From JAZNBI01 sp045586995 (GTDB lineage: Bacteria > Bacillota > Clostridia > Oscillospirales > CAG-272), in the NCBI GenBank assembly GCA_045586995.1, contig JAZNBI010000021.1:1-40121 (forward strand): DNA of 40,121 nucleotides, in the 5' to 3' direction. The first letter of the stretch is position 1, and each line of letters starts with the position of its first letter. The notes below the pieces were generated by a model that saw only the letters and a list, made by a program, of their open reading frames with translations, searched no databases and was not told where the DNA came from. Shown piece after piece: positions 32,871 through 40,121 of this stretch. The position numbers and the translations under genes are program-made.

Positions 32871-34286
32871 TTATTTTTCAATGTAATTTTCGGTATTTGA
32901 GCCGACTGCGAAGTTAACAGCTTTGTCACCTTTTTCGTCTGCACCGAATTCATAATCTTTTCCGGGAAGAATAGCATTAAGAATGATACCTACAATTGCT
33001 GCCGATGCAAGACCGGTAAGCGAGAACAAACCAAGGTCAAGAACATCTCCCGCGCCGTATTTTATACCAATTGCGAGAACCATAATGATTGCTGCGATGA
33101 TAACATTGCGGCTCTTTGTGAAATCAACCTTATTTTCAACAATATTACGAACTCCGACTGCAGAAATCATTCCGTAAAGAATGAGGGAGATACCGCCGAT
33201 TGTCGAAACCGGCATACAGCTGATAACTGCTGCAAATTTGGGAGAGAACGAGAACAAAATTGCGAAGTATGCGGCAATTCTGACTACAAATGGGTCGAAC
33301 ACTTTTGTAAGATTCAAAACACCTGTGTTTTCACCGTATGTGGTGTTTGCGGGAGCTCCGAACAATGAAGCGAGAGCCGTTGCCAATCCATCGCCCATGA
33401 GTGTTCTGTGAAGTCCGGGGGACTGTATATAATTTTTACCTGTTGTGGAAGAAATAGCACAAATATCACCGATATGCTCTACCATTGTCGCGAGAGCAAT
33501 AGGCATAATTGTAAGAACAGAGGATAAGAGCAATTCACCGTTGAAGTTTTCACCGAACATTGCAAAAACGGTATTTTCGGATTTGAAGGGAAGTCCTATC
33601 CAAGCAGCGGTTTTAATATTTTCAATTTTTTGAGGGTCGAAAATCGTGACATCAGCACCGTTGCAAAGCTCAAAAATTACAGCAACTGCTACAGAACCGA
33701 GAACGCCGATTATAATGGGAGTTATTTTTGTCATACCCTTACCCCAAATGTTACAAGCAATAACAATGAGGATAGCTATAGCGGCAATGCCCCAGTGGGT
33801 TTGGCAATTTTGAATTGCCGAACCAGAAAGAGTAAGACCGATAGAGATGATTATCGGACCTGTAACGATCGGCGGGAAAAAGCGCATAACCTTTTTTGCA
33901 CCGAAAATTTTTATAAGAGCTGCAAGAACGAAATAGAGAAGACCCGCGCAAGCAACGCCGAAGCAAGCATAAACGAGGGATTGCTCTGTTGTCAAGCCCT
34001 TTTCCGTACCCATTCCGGCTACGGTGAGATATCCGCCTATAAAAGTGAAGGAAGAACCGAGGAACGCGGGAATCTTTCCTTTAGCAAAAATGTGGAAAAG
34101 AAGTGTTCCAAGGCCTGCAAACAAGAGGGTAGAAGATACGCTTAATCCTGTGAGAACGGGGACGAGAACGGTTGCACCGAACATAGCAAACATATGCTGA
34201 AGTCCAAGTATAATCATTCTGGGGGCGCCGAGTGTTTTGGCATCAAAAATGCCTTCGTTACCAATAGAGATTTTTTCTTTTGACAT
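32871..34286 (-). CDS. Uracil/xanthine permease of the NCS2 family
   Basis: The 471-residue protein has about 14 transmembrane segments. NCS2 hallmarks are visible: the N-terminal LGLQHMFAMFGATVLVP, GSSFTFIGGY, the substrate-site motif MVEHIGD, and YGENTGVLNLTKV. Those motifs favour uracil over xanthine, as in UraA/PyrP, but uptake specificity is inferred. AGGAGG precedes ATG 34286. It is a single-gene unit with a promoter at 34413-34441 and a leader of about 119 bases that includes a possible attenuator. Confidence 0.93.
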   Translation of the reverse strand: MSKEKISIGNEGIFDAKTLGAPRMIILGLQHMFAMFGATVLVPVLTGLSVSSTLLFAGLGTLLFHIFAKGKIPAFLGSSFTFIGGYLTVAGMGTEKGLTTEQSLVYACFGVACAGLLYFVLAALIKIFGAKKVMRFFPPIVTGPIIISIGLTLSGSAIQNCQTHWGIAAIAILIVIACNIWGKGMTKITPIIIGVLGSVAVAVIFELCNGADVTIFDPQKIENIKTAAWIGLPFKSENTVFAMFGENFNGELLLSSVLTIMPIALATMVEHIGDICAISSTTGKNYIQSPGLHRTLMGDGLATALASLFGAPANTTYGENTGVLNLTKVFDPFVVRIAAYFAILFSFSPKFAAVISCMPVSTIGGISLILYGMISAVGVRNIVENKVDFTKSRNVIIAAIIMVLAIGIKYGAGDVLDLGLFSLTGLASAAIVGIILNAILPGKDYEFGADEKGDKAVNFAVGSNTENYIEK

Positions 34287-34358
34287 CTTTTTTTCCTCCC
34301 GAATTTTTTTGTCGCGAATTTAAATCCAAGCAAAACAAGTATGGTTATAATTCGATAT

Positions 34359-34392
34359 AAAAAATGCCCGCTTGAAAATCACTCGCGGATTT
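34359..34392 (-). promoter_or_regulatory. Possible attenuator in uracil permease leader
   Basis: On the reverse strand CCGC (34388-34385) can pair with GCGG (34371-34368), with TTTTTT following at 34364-34359. An alternative hairpin AAATC/GATTT (34392-34388 with 34380-34376) overlaps the first and excludes it. The stems are short, and no PyrR-binding consensus was matched. Confidence 0.3.
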
Positions 34393-34412
34393 GTGTTTTT
34401 ACAACATTTATC

Positions 34413-34441
34413 TGTATATCATATTTTTATTGGTTTGTAAA
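34413..34441 (-). promoter_or_regulatory. Sigma-A promoter of uracil permease
   Basis: On the reverse strand TTTACA (34441-34436) and TATACA (34418-34413) are 17 bases apart, with a TG one base before the -10. The predicted start is near 34405. Confidence 0.75.
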
Positions 34442-34544
34442 GTTCACTTTGACAAAATTTGACAGGCACATTATAAAAAAATACGTTTGAAATTTATCTA
34501 TTTTGACGAAACTTGAAAAAAATATTGCAAAAATGAAAAATTTG

Positions 34545-34573
34545 TTGACAAGCTAAAAAATAACAAATATAAT
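34545..34573 (+). promoter_or_regulatory. Consensus sigma-A promoter of the rpiR operon
   Basis: TTGACA (34545-34550) and TATAAT (34568-34573) are both exact consensus and 17 bases apart. The start near 34580 leaves about 37 bases to ATG 34617. A promoter this strong usually needs a repressor. Confidence 0.93.
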
Positions 34574-34616
34574 TATATGGTAGTTTCTTTATCGATAAAT
34601 TTTAGGGTGGTAAATT

Positions 34617-35480
34617 ATGGTTGCTGATTTATTAAAGAATATAGAAAATTTAATGTCTACATTTTCAAAAGGACAGAGAAAAATTGCAACTTATGTTTTG
34701 GAACATTATGACAAGGCGGCTTATATGACCGCTTCAAAATTAGGGGGTATCGTAGGCGTTTCTGAGTCAACGATAGTGCGTTTTGCGATGCAGCTCGGAT
34801 TTGAAGGTTATCCGGAATTTCAGGAGTCGCTTCAAGAGATAATAAGAACACGGCTTACCTCTTTTCAAAGAATGGAGGTCACCAACGATCTTATCGGTGA
34901 TTCCGATATGCTCTCTAAGGTTTTGTTTTCCGATGCCGAAAAAATACGTCGTACGCTTGACGGAATTGACCGAGAATCGTTTGAAGAAGCGGTAAGGAGA
35001 ATTATTGCCGCAAAAAGAATATATATTCTGGGAGTTAGATCTTCTTCGGCGCTTGCAGGATTTCTTGCGTATCATTTTAACATGATATTTGAAAATATTT
35101 CACTGATACAAAGCACATCGGGCAGCGAAATGTTCGAGCATATTATGAGAATCGATAAAGATGATGTTATGATTGCGATAAGTTTTCCGAGATATTCAAA
35201 ACGTATTATAAATGCAGTCGAATTTGCAGTTCAAAAGAAGGCAAACGTGATTGCATTGACCGACAGTAAGTTTTCACCGATTGCACAGTATGCGGACGAG
35301 CTGCTTGTAGCTCAAAGCGATATGGTTTCATTTGTAGATTCGCTTGTAGCTCCGCTCAGCGTTATAAATGCCATAATTGTTGCGGTTGCAAAGGAAAAGA
35401 AAGAGGAACTTAGTATTCAGCTTCACAAGCTTGAAAATATTTGGGACGAGTATGATGTCTATGACAAGCATCAAGGATAA
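34617..35480 (+). CDS. MurR/RpiR-family transcriptional regulator
   Basis: The 287-residue protein has an N-terminal helix-turn-helix (TASKLGGIVGVSESTIVRFAM, about 39-59) and a C-terminal SIS sugar-phosphate isomerase-like domain. The SIS part contains YILGVRSSSALAGFLAYHF and MIAISFPRYSKR. RpiR-type regulators sense phosphosugars and control their metabolism. No sugar catabolic gene is adjacent. The genes downstream are a flavoprotein and housekeeping genes, so the regulated target may be itself or lie elsewhere. SD AGGGTGG precedes ATG. The gene's 3' end overlaps the flavoprotein gene. Confidence 0.92.
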   Translation: MVADLLKNIENLMSTFSKGQRKIATYVLEHYDKAAYMTASKLGGIVGVSESTIVRFAMQLGFEGYPEFQESLQEIIRTRLTSFQRMEVTNDLIGDSDMLSKVLFSDAEKIRRTLDGIDRESFEEAVRRIIAAKRIYILGVRSSSALAGFLAYHFNMIFENISLIQSTSGSEMFEHIMRIDKDDVMIAISFPRYSKRIINAVEFAVQKKANVIALTDSKFSPIAQYADELLVAQSDMVSFVDSLVAPLSVINAIIVAVAKEKKEELSIQLHKLENIWDEYDVYDKHQG

Positions 35481-36723
35481 TCGCGTTTCGCGCAAACAAA
35501 TTGCGGTGGTGGGGTGCGGCGCATCCGGTATGATGGCGGCAATAGTCGCGGCACAAAACGGAGCTATTGTTACCATTTATGAGAAAAATAAATATCCGGG
35601 AAGAAAGCTGCGAATCACAGGGAAGGGACGTTGCAACGTAACAAATAATTGTGATAATGCGGAATTCCTTGCCAACGTAGTTACGAATTCAAAATTTCTT
35701 TATCCGGCTATCAATAGATTCGGAACTTCGGAAACCATGCGTTTTTTTGAAGATGCCGGCGTTCCTCTTAAAGTTGAGAGAGGAAAGCGAGTTTTTCCTG
35801 TTTCCGACAAGGCATCGGATATAGTGGATGCACTTTCGGGAATGTGTGTGGCTGCGGGTGTTAAAATTGTTTACGACAAAGTGTGTGATATACTTACGGA
35901 AAATAACAGAGCTTGCGGAATTAAAACTAAGAACGGTAGCTTTTATTATGATGCGGTAATTCTCTGTACGGGAGGGGTATCATATCCATTGACCGGTTCT
36001 GATGGCGACGGGTATATTTTTGCTAGCCAATCGGGGCACACCGTTACCGAGTTGAAGCCGTCGTTAGTGCCTATTACCGAAAACGGGAATGTTTGCCGTA
36101 CCATGCAAGGGCTGTCGTTGAAAAACATAAAGCTTTCTATTGTAGATAAGAACAGCGGCAAGCTTGTTTTTGAAGATTTCGGAGAAATGATGTTTACTCA
36201 TTTCGGAATAACCGGTCCTCTTGTATTATCGGCTTCGGCTCATATAAAGGATATTGGTTCAAAAAAATATGAGGCACACATTGATCTTAAGCCCGCACTT
36301 GATGAGAAAACTTTAAATTCAAGAATACTTTCGGATTTTGCAAAAAATTCCAACCGCGATTTTTGCAATTCGCTCGGCGCATTGTTGCCTCAAAAAATGA
36401 TTGCAACGGTTATAAAGCTTTCCGGAATCGATCCGCAAAAAAAGGTTAATTCCATTACAAAAGAGGAACGAAAACAACTTATATCGGTTTTGAAATGCTT
36501 TAAAATAGAGCTGTCAAAATTTCGTCCGATTGATGAAGCTATCATTACGCGCGGTGGTATTGACGTAAAGCAAATAAACCCGTCAACGATGGAGTCTAAA
36601 ATTGTAAAGGATCTATATTTTGCCGGAGAGATTATTGATGTCGATGCATATACGGGCGGATTTAATCTTCAAATCGCTTTTTCAACAGGATATTTGGCAG
36701 GGATAAGCTCAGCATTAAAATGA
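35455..36723 (+). CDS. FAD-dependent oxidoreductase of the HI0933/BaiN family
   Basis: From ATG 35455 the protein has 422 residues. The Rossmann FAD motif is AVVGCGASGMMAAIVAA, followed by KNKYPGRKLRITGKGRCNVTNN, the family signature. The C-terminal FAGEIIDVDAYTGGFNLQ completes the FAD site. Family members include BaiN, which acts on bile-acid intermediates, but most have no known substrate, so no reaction is claimed. The longer frame (from 35377) lies inside rpiR. ATGs at 35452, 35455 and 35461 all overlap the rpiR end, and GGGA at 35443 favours 35455. Confidence 0.93.
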   Translation: MSMTSIKDNRVSRKQIAVVGCGASGMMAAIVAAQNGAIVTIYEKNKYPGRKLRITGKGRCNVTNNCDNAEFLANVVTNSKFLYPAINRFGTSETMRFFEDAGVPLKVERGKRVFPVSDKASDIVDALSGMCVAAGVKIVYDKVCDILTENNRACGIKTKNGSFYYDAVILCTGGVSYPLTGSDGDGYIFASQSGHTVTELKPSLVPITENGNVCRTMQGLSLKNIKLSIVDKNSGKLVFEDFGEMMFTHFGITGPLVLSASAHIKDIGSKKYEAHIDLKPALDEKTLNSRILSDFAKNSNRDFCNSLGALLPQKMIATVIKLSGIDPQKKVNSITKEERKQLISVLKCFKIELSKFRPIDEAIITRGGIDVKQINPSTMESKIVKDLYFAGEIIDVDAYTGGFNLQIAFSTGYLAGISSALK

Positions 36724-36770
36724 TATCTGATAAATTTAACAACATTTATTACAATAAGGAGAAGTTGTAT

Positions 36771-37469
36771 ATGATAAAAATTGCAATAGACGGTCCAAGC
36801 GGCTCGGGTAAAAGCACTTTGGCAAAGGCGATTTCCGCAAAATTGAAAATAATTTACGTAGATACGGGAGCACTTTATCGAACGGTTGGATATTACGTGC
36901 GCTCGAAAAATAAAGACCCCAAAAACAGAGAAGAGGTTTCGTCGCTTCTCAAGGATATAAAAATAGAAGTGGTTTATAAAGACGGTGCCCAGCACGTTTT
37001 TCTTAACGGAGAGGACTTGGGAGATAAAATCCGTACTCCCGAGATATCTATGTATGCTTCTGCGGTTTCCGCAATTCCCGATGTAAGAGCGTTTCTTCTT
37101 GATACTCAAAAATCAATTGCTTCAAAGAACAGCGTTGTTATGGACGGAAGGGATATAGGAACCGTTATATTACCTGACGCAGACGTTAAAATGTTTCTGA
37201 CCGCCTCTAACGAGTCGCGTGCAAGACGCAGATTTATAGAGTTGAAAGGAAAAGGACAAACGGTTGAGTATGAGAAAATTTTGGCCGAAATGAACGAGCG
37301 CGACCTGAATGACAGAAATCGCGATATTGCGCCCGCAGTCCCCGCAGAGGATGCTGTTATGTTTGACAATTCTGCCTTGAGTGTAGAGGAAACACTGACG
37401 AAGGCGTTGGAAATAATCAAGTCGACTTTAGAAGCTAAGCAGATTAAATTCGGGAGATTATATGAATAA
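36771..37469 (+). CDS. cmk: Cytidylate kinase
   Basis: From ATG 36771 the protein has 232 residues. It begins IAIDGPSGSGKSTLAKAIS with a P-loop. YVDTGALYRTVGYYV, the CMP-binding MDGRDIGTVILPDADVKMFLTAS, and the lid RARRRF follow, as in all bacterial CMP kinases. It converts CMP and dCMP to diphosphates. An earlier frame start at 36720 lacks a ribosome binding site, whereas AAGGAG at 36756-36761 fits 36771. The stop overlaps plsC by eight bases. Confidence 0.97.
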   Translation: MIKIAIDGPSGSGKSTLAKAISAKLKIIYVDTGALYRTVGYYVRSKNKDPKNREEVSSLLKDIKIEVVYKDGAQHVFLNGEDLGDKIRTPEISMYASAVSAIPDVRAFLLDTQKSIASKNSVVMDGRDIGTVILPDADVKMFLTASNESRARRRFIELKGKGQTVEYEKILAEMNERDLNDRNRDIAPAVPAEDAVMFDNSALSVEETLTKALEIIKSTLEAKQIKFGRLYE

Positions 37470-38076
37470 ATTTTATGTTATTATGGTTAAAGTGTTCGGA
37501 CTTATCGTTCGATTCTTTGGCAATGTAAGAGTTCACGGCAGAGAAAATGAGCCAATGGGTGAAAACTTTATACTTTGTTCAAACCACGTTGGCACATTTG
37601 ACCCACCGATTTTGATTGCTTCTTTAAAAAATCAAATTTGTTTTATGACAAAGCGAGAACTTCTTAAGGTTCCAATAGTCGGATGGATTATCCGTAATAT
37701 GGGTTCTTATTCGGTCGATAGGGCGGGCAACGATGTAAGCGCCATAAAGAAAACGCTTTCAATACTTGACGAGGGTAAATGTATCGGCATTTTTCCGCAA
37801 GGCACAAGATGTCCGAATGTCAATCCTCGCGATTGTAAAATAAAGCCGGGCGTCGGATTCATAGTTTCGCGTGCAAAAATATCGGTACTGCCCGTTTTTA
37901 TTAAAAAGAAGAATGCAAAGCCGGGTATGTTTCGTCGCACCGACATTATCATAGGAAATCCCATAAGCTTTGAAGAACTAAAATACGAGCACGGCAAAAA
38001 GGGTGAACACGAGAGAATTTCATCGTTTATTTTTGACCGTATATGCAGTTTGGGAGAGGGCGAGATTATTGATTGA
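37462..38076 (+). CDS. plsC: 1-acyl-sn-glycerol-3-phosphate acyltransferase
   Basis: The 204-residue protein has an N-terminal hydrophobic anchor and the acyltransferase blocks in order: SNHVGTFDPP (the HxxxxD motif), FMTKRELLKVPIVGW, and FPQGTRCPN, where the usual EGTR is QGTR. It makes phosphatidic acid from lysophosphatidic acid at the membrane. It overlaps cmk upstream and the ispH-rpsA gene downstream, each by eight bases. Its 3' end supplies the GGGAGAGGG ribosome binding site for the fusion gene. Confidence 0.93.
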   Translation: MNKFYVIMVKVFGLIVRFFGNVRVHGRENEPMGENFILCSNHVGTFDPPILIASLKNQICFMTKRELLKVPIVGWIIRNMGSYSVDRAGNDVSAIKKTLSILDEGKCIGIFPQGTRCPNVNPRDCKIKPGVGFIVSRAKISVLPVFIKKKNAKPGMFRRTDIIIGNPISFEELKYEHGKKGEHERISSFIFDRICSLGEGEIID

Positions 38077-40117
38077 TTCAAATATTATTGTTGCTGAAAA
38101 TTCCGGATTTTGCTTTGGAGTAAAGGCGGCTACCGATTCTCTTGAAAAGCTGCTTTTGTCAAACGGACAAGATGTAGAAAACGGAACTCTTGAAGTATAT
38201 ACCTTAGGGAACATTATTCACAACGAGATTTATAATAAATCTCTGCGAGAGAGAGGTGTTCGGTTAGCGTCGTCTGAAACTTTAGTTTCCATAGCGGAAA
38301 ATTTGTCTTCAGACAAAAGAGCAATCGTGTTTATACGTGCGCACGGTGCAACAAAGCAAACGTATAAATTACTTTCTGAACTTTCGGAACGATATCCGAA
38401 TTTTTCTTACAAGGACTGTACCTGTCCGAATGTAAAAAAAATTCACGCTATTGCTGAAAACGCGTCACCCGAAAATAATGTATTTGTGTTGATAGGAGCG
38501 AGAAATCATCCTGAAGTTGTCGGAATACTCAGCTTTTTCGATGGAGAAAAATATGTTTTTTCTTCAGAAAAGGAGCTTCAATCCGCATATGACAGTGAAA
38601 TTATTGATGATTTTGGTAAAAAAACTCCGATTTTAGTAGCTCAAACTACTCAAGATTTGTCCGAGTGGAAAAAAACTCAAAAAAAATTCAAAAAACTATA
38701 TACAAATGCAATTATTTTTGATACAATATGTAATGTTACGGAAAAAAGGCAGGTCGAAGCAGTAGAAATATCAAAAAAAAGTGATACAATGATTGTTATC
38801 GGCGGCAAGGAAAGCTCCAATACAGAAAAGCTTTATCATATTTGTTTGGAAAATTGCCGCAATACTTTTTGGATTCAATCTGCTGACGATTTGCAAAATT
38901 ATATTCCGTATATCCACGAAAATGTGGGAATTGTTGCCGGTGCCTCAACGCCGGGCAACATAATAGAGGAGGTAAAAAAAATCATGAGCGAAATCAAAGA
39001 AAATTTTGCCGAGATGCTCGAAGAATCAATCAAAACTTTAAATACAGGAGAAACCGTTACCGGAATAGTAACTCAGGTTACAGATGCAGAATTGCAGCTT
39101 GACCTTGGTGCTAAAGTTACAGGAATAATCAAGTCCGAACAGATAACGGACGATTCTTCTGTAAAATTGACCGAGCTTTTCAAACGCGGTGACGAGGTTG
39201 AAGCATTCGTTATTCGTGTCAGCGATGTTGAAGGTGTTGCTGAACTTTCCAAGAAACGTGTGGATTCCGATAAGAATTGGAAGAACATTCTTGCTTCAAA
39301 AGACAGCGGAGAAATACTTTCCGGAAAGGTGATCGAAGCTGTTAATGGCGGCGTTACCGTTTTGACAAATTCAGTAAAAGTTTTTATTCCCGCTTCGCAG
39401 ACAGGAATTCCCAAAGACGGCGATCTCACAGCACTTTTGGGAAAAACGGTTAACTTTAAAGTTATCGACATTAAAGACGGCAAGAGAGCTGTCGGTTCTA
39501 TTAAAGTTGTTATTCGCGAAGAGATGCGCGCGTTGATCGCTAAGTTCTGGGATGAGATCGAGATTGGAAAGAAATATACCGGAAAGGTTAAGAGTATGAC
39601 AAATTACGGTGTGTTCGTTGATCTCGGCGGAGTTGACGGAATGGTTCATGCGTCCGAACTTTCATGGAAGCATATTAAGAATCCTGCAGATGTTGTTTCT
39701 ATCGGCGACGAGATTACTGTTTTTGTTAAAGAATTTGATGCCGAGAAACGTCGCATATCTCTTGGCTACAAAACAGAGGAGTCAAATCCGTGGTTCATCT
39801 TTACAAATACATATAAGGTAGAGGATGTTGTTTCGGTCAAGATCGTTAACAAGACACCTTTCGGAGCTTTTGCGGAAATTATTGACGGTGTTGACGGACT
39901 TATTCATATTTCGCAAATTTCTAATAAGCGTATCGGCGTTATCACCGATGATATACTTAAAATCGGCGAAAATTATGACGCAAAGATAATTGAGATTGAC
40001 AACGAGAAACAAAAAGTAAGTCTTTCTATCAGGGCGCTCTTAGAAGAAAGTGAAGCCGAAGCTGAAAATGAAGCAGAAGTTTCTGAAGAAACAGCAGCAG
40101 ATGAAACAAACGAATAA
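38069..40117 (+). CDS. ispH-rpsA: Fusion of HMBPP reductase (IspH) and ribosomal protein S1
   Basis: From TTG 38069 the protein has 682 residues. Residues 1-305 are IspH, with cluster cysteines C15, C119 and C221 and the active-site residues H51, H92, H147 and E149. Residues 306-682 carry four S1 domains, the third (MTNYGVFVDLGGVDG) and fourth (KTPFGAFAEIIDGVDG) being clearest, and an acidic tail. IspH makes IPP and DMAPP, and S1 binds mRNA on the 30S subunit. The long frame before 38069 lies inside plsC. GGGAGAGGG at 38052-38060 supports TTG 38069. Such fusions are known from clostridia. An internal start could also give free S1. Confidence 0.95.
   Translation: MIDSNIIVAENSGFCFGVKAATDSLEKLLLSNGQDVENGTLEVYTLGNIIHNEIYNKSLRERGVRLASSETLVSIAENLSSDKRAIVFIRAHGATKQTYKLLSELSERYPNFSYKDCTCPNVKKIHAIAENASPENNVFVLIGARNHPEVVGILSFFDGEKYVFSSEKELQSAYDSEIIDDFGKKTPILVAQTTQDLSEWKKTQKKFKKLYTNAIIFDTICNVTEKRQVEAVEISKKSDTMIVIGGKESSNTEKLYHICLENCRNTFWIQSADDLQNYIPYIHENVGIVAGASTPGNIIEEVKKIMSEIKENFAEMLEESIKTLNTGETVTGIVTQVTDAELQLDLGAKVTGIIKSEQITDDSSVKLTELFKRGDEVEAFVIRVSDVEGVAELSKKRVDSDKNWKNILASKDSGEILSGKVIEAVNGGVTVLTNSVKVFIPASQTGIPKDGDLTALLGKTVNFKVIDIKDGKRAVGSIKVVIREEMRALIAKFWDEIEIGKKYTGKVKSMTNYGVFVDLGGVDGMVHASELSWKHIKNPADVVSIGDEITVFVKEFDAEKRRISLGYKTEESNPWFIFTNTYKVEDVVSVKIVNKTPFGAFAEIIDGVDGLIHISQISNKRIGVITDDILKIGENYDAKIIEIDNEKQKVSLSIRALLEESEAEAENEAEVSEETAADETNE
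38966..38986 (+). promoter_or_regulatory. Internal ribosome binding site and in-frame ATG at the IspH/S1 junction
   Basis: GAGGAGGT (38966-38973) is a near-perfect anti-SD match. ATG 38984-38986, in the fusion's own frame, follows after ten bases. Initiation here would give a 377-residue protein containing just the S1 repeats, a usual length for a Firmicute S1. The SD encodes Glu-Glu-Val, a conserved part of IspH's end, so chance is possible. Confidence 0.6.
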
Positions 40118-40121
40118 TAAA

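Larger units (their letters stand above)
34287..34616. other. 330-base divergent control region between uracil permease and rpiR
   Basis: This AT-rich stretch has no supported gene. It holds a reverse promoter (34413-34441) and a forward consensus promoter (34545-34573). Between them are TTTGAC copies at 34448, 34458 and 34502. The permease leader contains overlapping hairpins and a T-run (34359-34392). Confidence 0.8.

Noticed and set aside
33630..34145. Forward open frame of 171 codons opposite the uracil permease
   Set aside because: The reverse frame is a clear NCS2 permease. The forward frame has shadow-type composition and no SD.
34359..34392. PyrR-binding loop in the permease leader
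   Set aside because: The AATCCGCGAG stretch resembles the consensus at first sight, but it lacks one loop base and the GG-Y-U pairing side, so it was not called as such.
34448..34464. TTGACA at 34459 as a forward -35 box
   Set aside because: No acceptable -10 follows at 16-18 bases, and a perfect promoter exists 86 bases further on.

Overview
The window reads as a chromosomal segment of an AT-rich, anaerobic, probably spore-forming Firmicute of the class Clostridia. The pointers are an NAD-linked [FeFe]-hydrogenase operon, a CotF-like spore coat protein, WhiA, MEP-pathway isoprenoid genes, an IspH-ribosomal protein S1 fusion, and consensus sigma-A promoters. An Oscillospirales-type gut bacterium would fit, but family-level placement is inference. 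No rRNA, tRNA, CRISPR array, prophage or insertion sequence was found.

Bases 1-8114 hold one forward operon that enters from the left edge. It encodes a four-subunit NAD(H)-linked [FeFe] hydrogenase of HndABCD/HydABC type. Interleaved with it are likely sensing or regulatory genes: two DRTGG-domain proteins, two GHKL ATPases, a short H-cluster protein with changed active-site loops, and a PHP phosphoesterase. A strong hairpin terminator closes the operon, and a lone CotF-like gene follows.

Bases 8740-14857 form a reverse operon, read from 14857 down: AI-2E-family permease, htpG, a prephenate-dehydratase-like protein that seems to have lost one lobe of its catalytic domain, a small TSCPD protein, and a phosphohexomutase. 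Its promoter is a near-consensus sigma-A site with a perfect inverted repeat at the expected transcription start.

Bases 15010-20437 carry ispE and a DMT permease (forward), then murA, a DUF3810 metallopeptidase-like membrane protein and an RluA-type pseudouridine synthase (reverse). Bases 20448-24790 are a reverse operon: tyrosine recombinase, MutS-family ATPase, Lrp/AsnC regulator, aminotransferase. An unrecognised membrane protein with its own consensus promoter follows, then a reverse gene for a three-S1-domain protein whose leader carries a long hairpin.

Bases 26677-32820 are a forward operon: HAD phosphatase, murB, whiA, dnaE. A uracil permease (reverse) and an RpiR regulator (forward) share a 330-base divergent control region. 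The last forward operon is rpiR, a BaiN/HI0933-type flavoprotein, cmk, plsC and ispH-rpsA. The fusion gene has a strong internal ribosome binding site and an in-frame ATG exactly at the IspH/S1 junction, so it may also make free S1.

The observations most worth following up are the possible two-product ispH-rpsA gene, the one-lobed prephenate-dehydratase/ACT protein in the htpG operon, the sensing genes inside the hydrogenase operon with the opposite L1-loop variants of its two H-cluster proteins, and the hairpin in the leader of the S1-domain gene.
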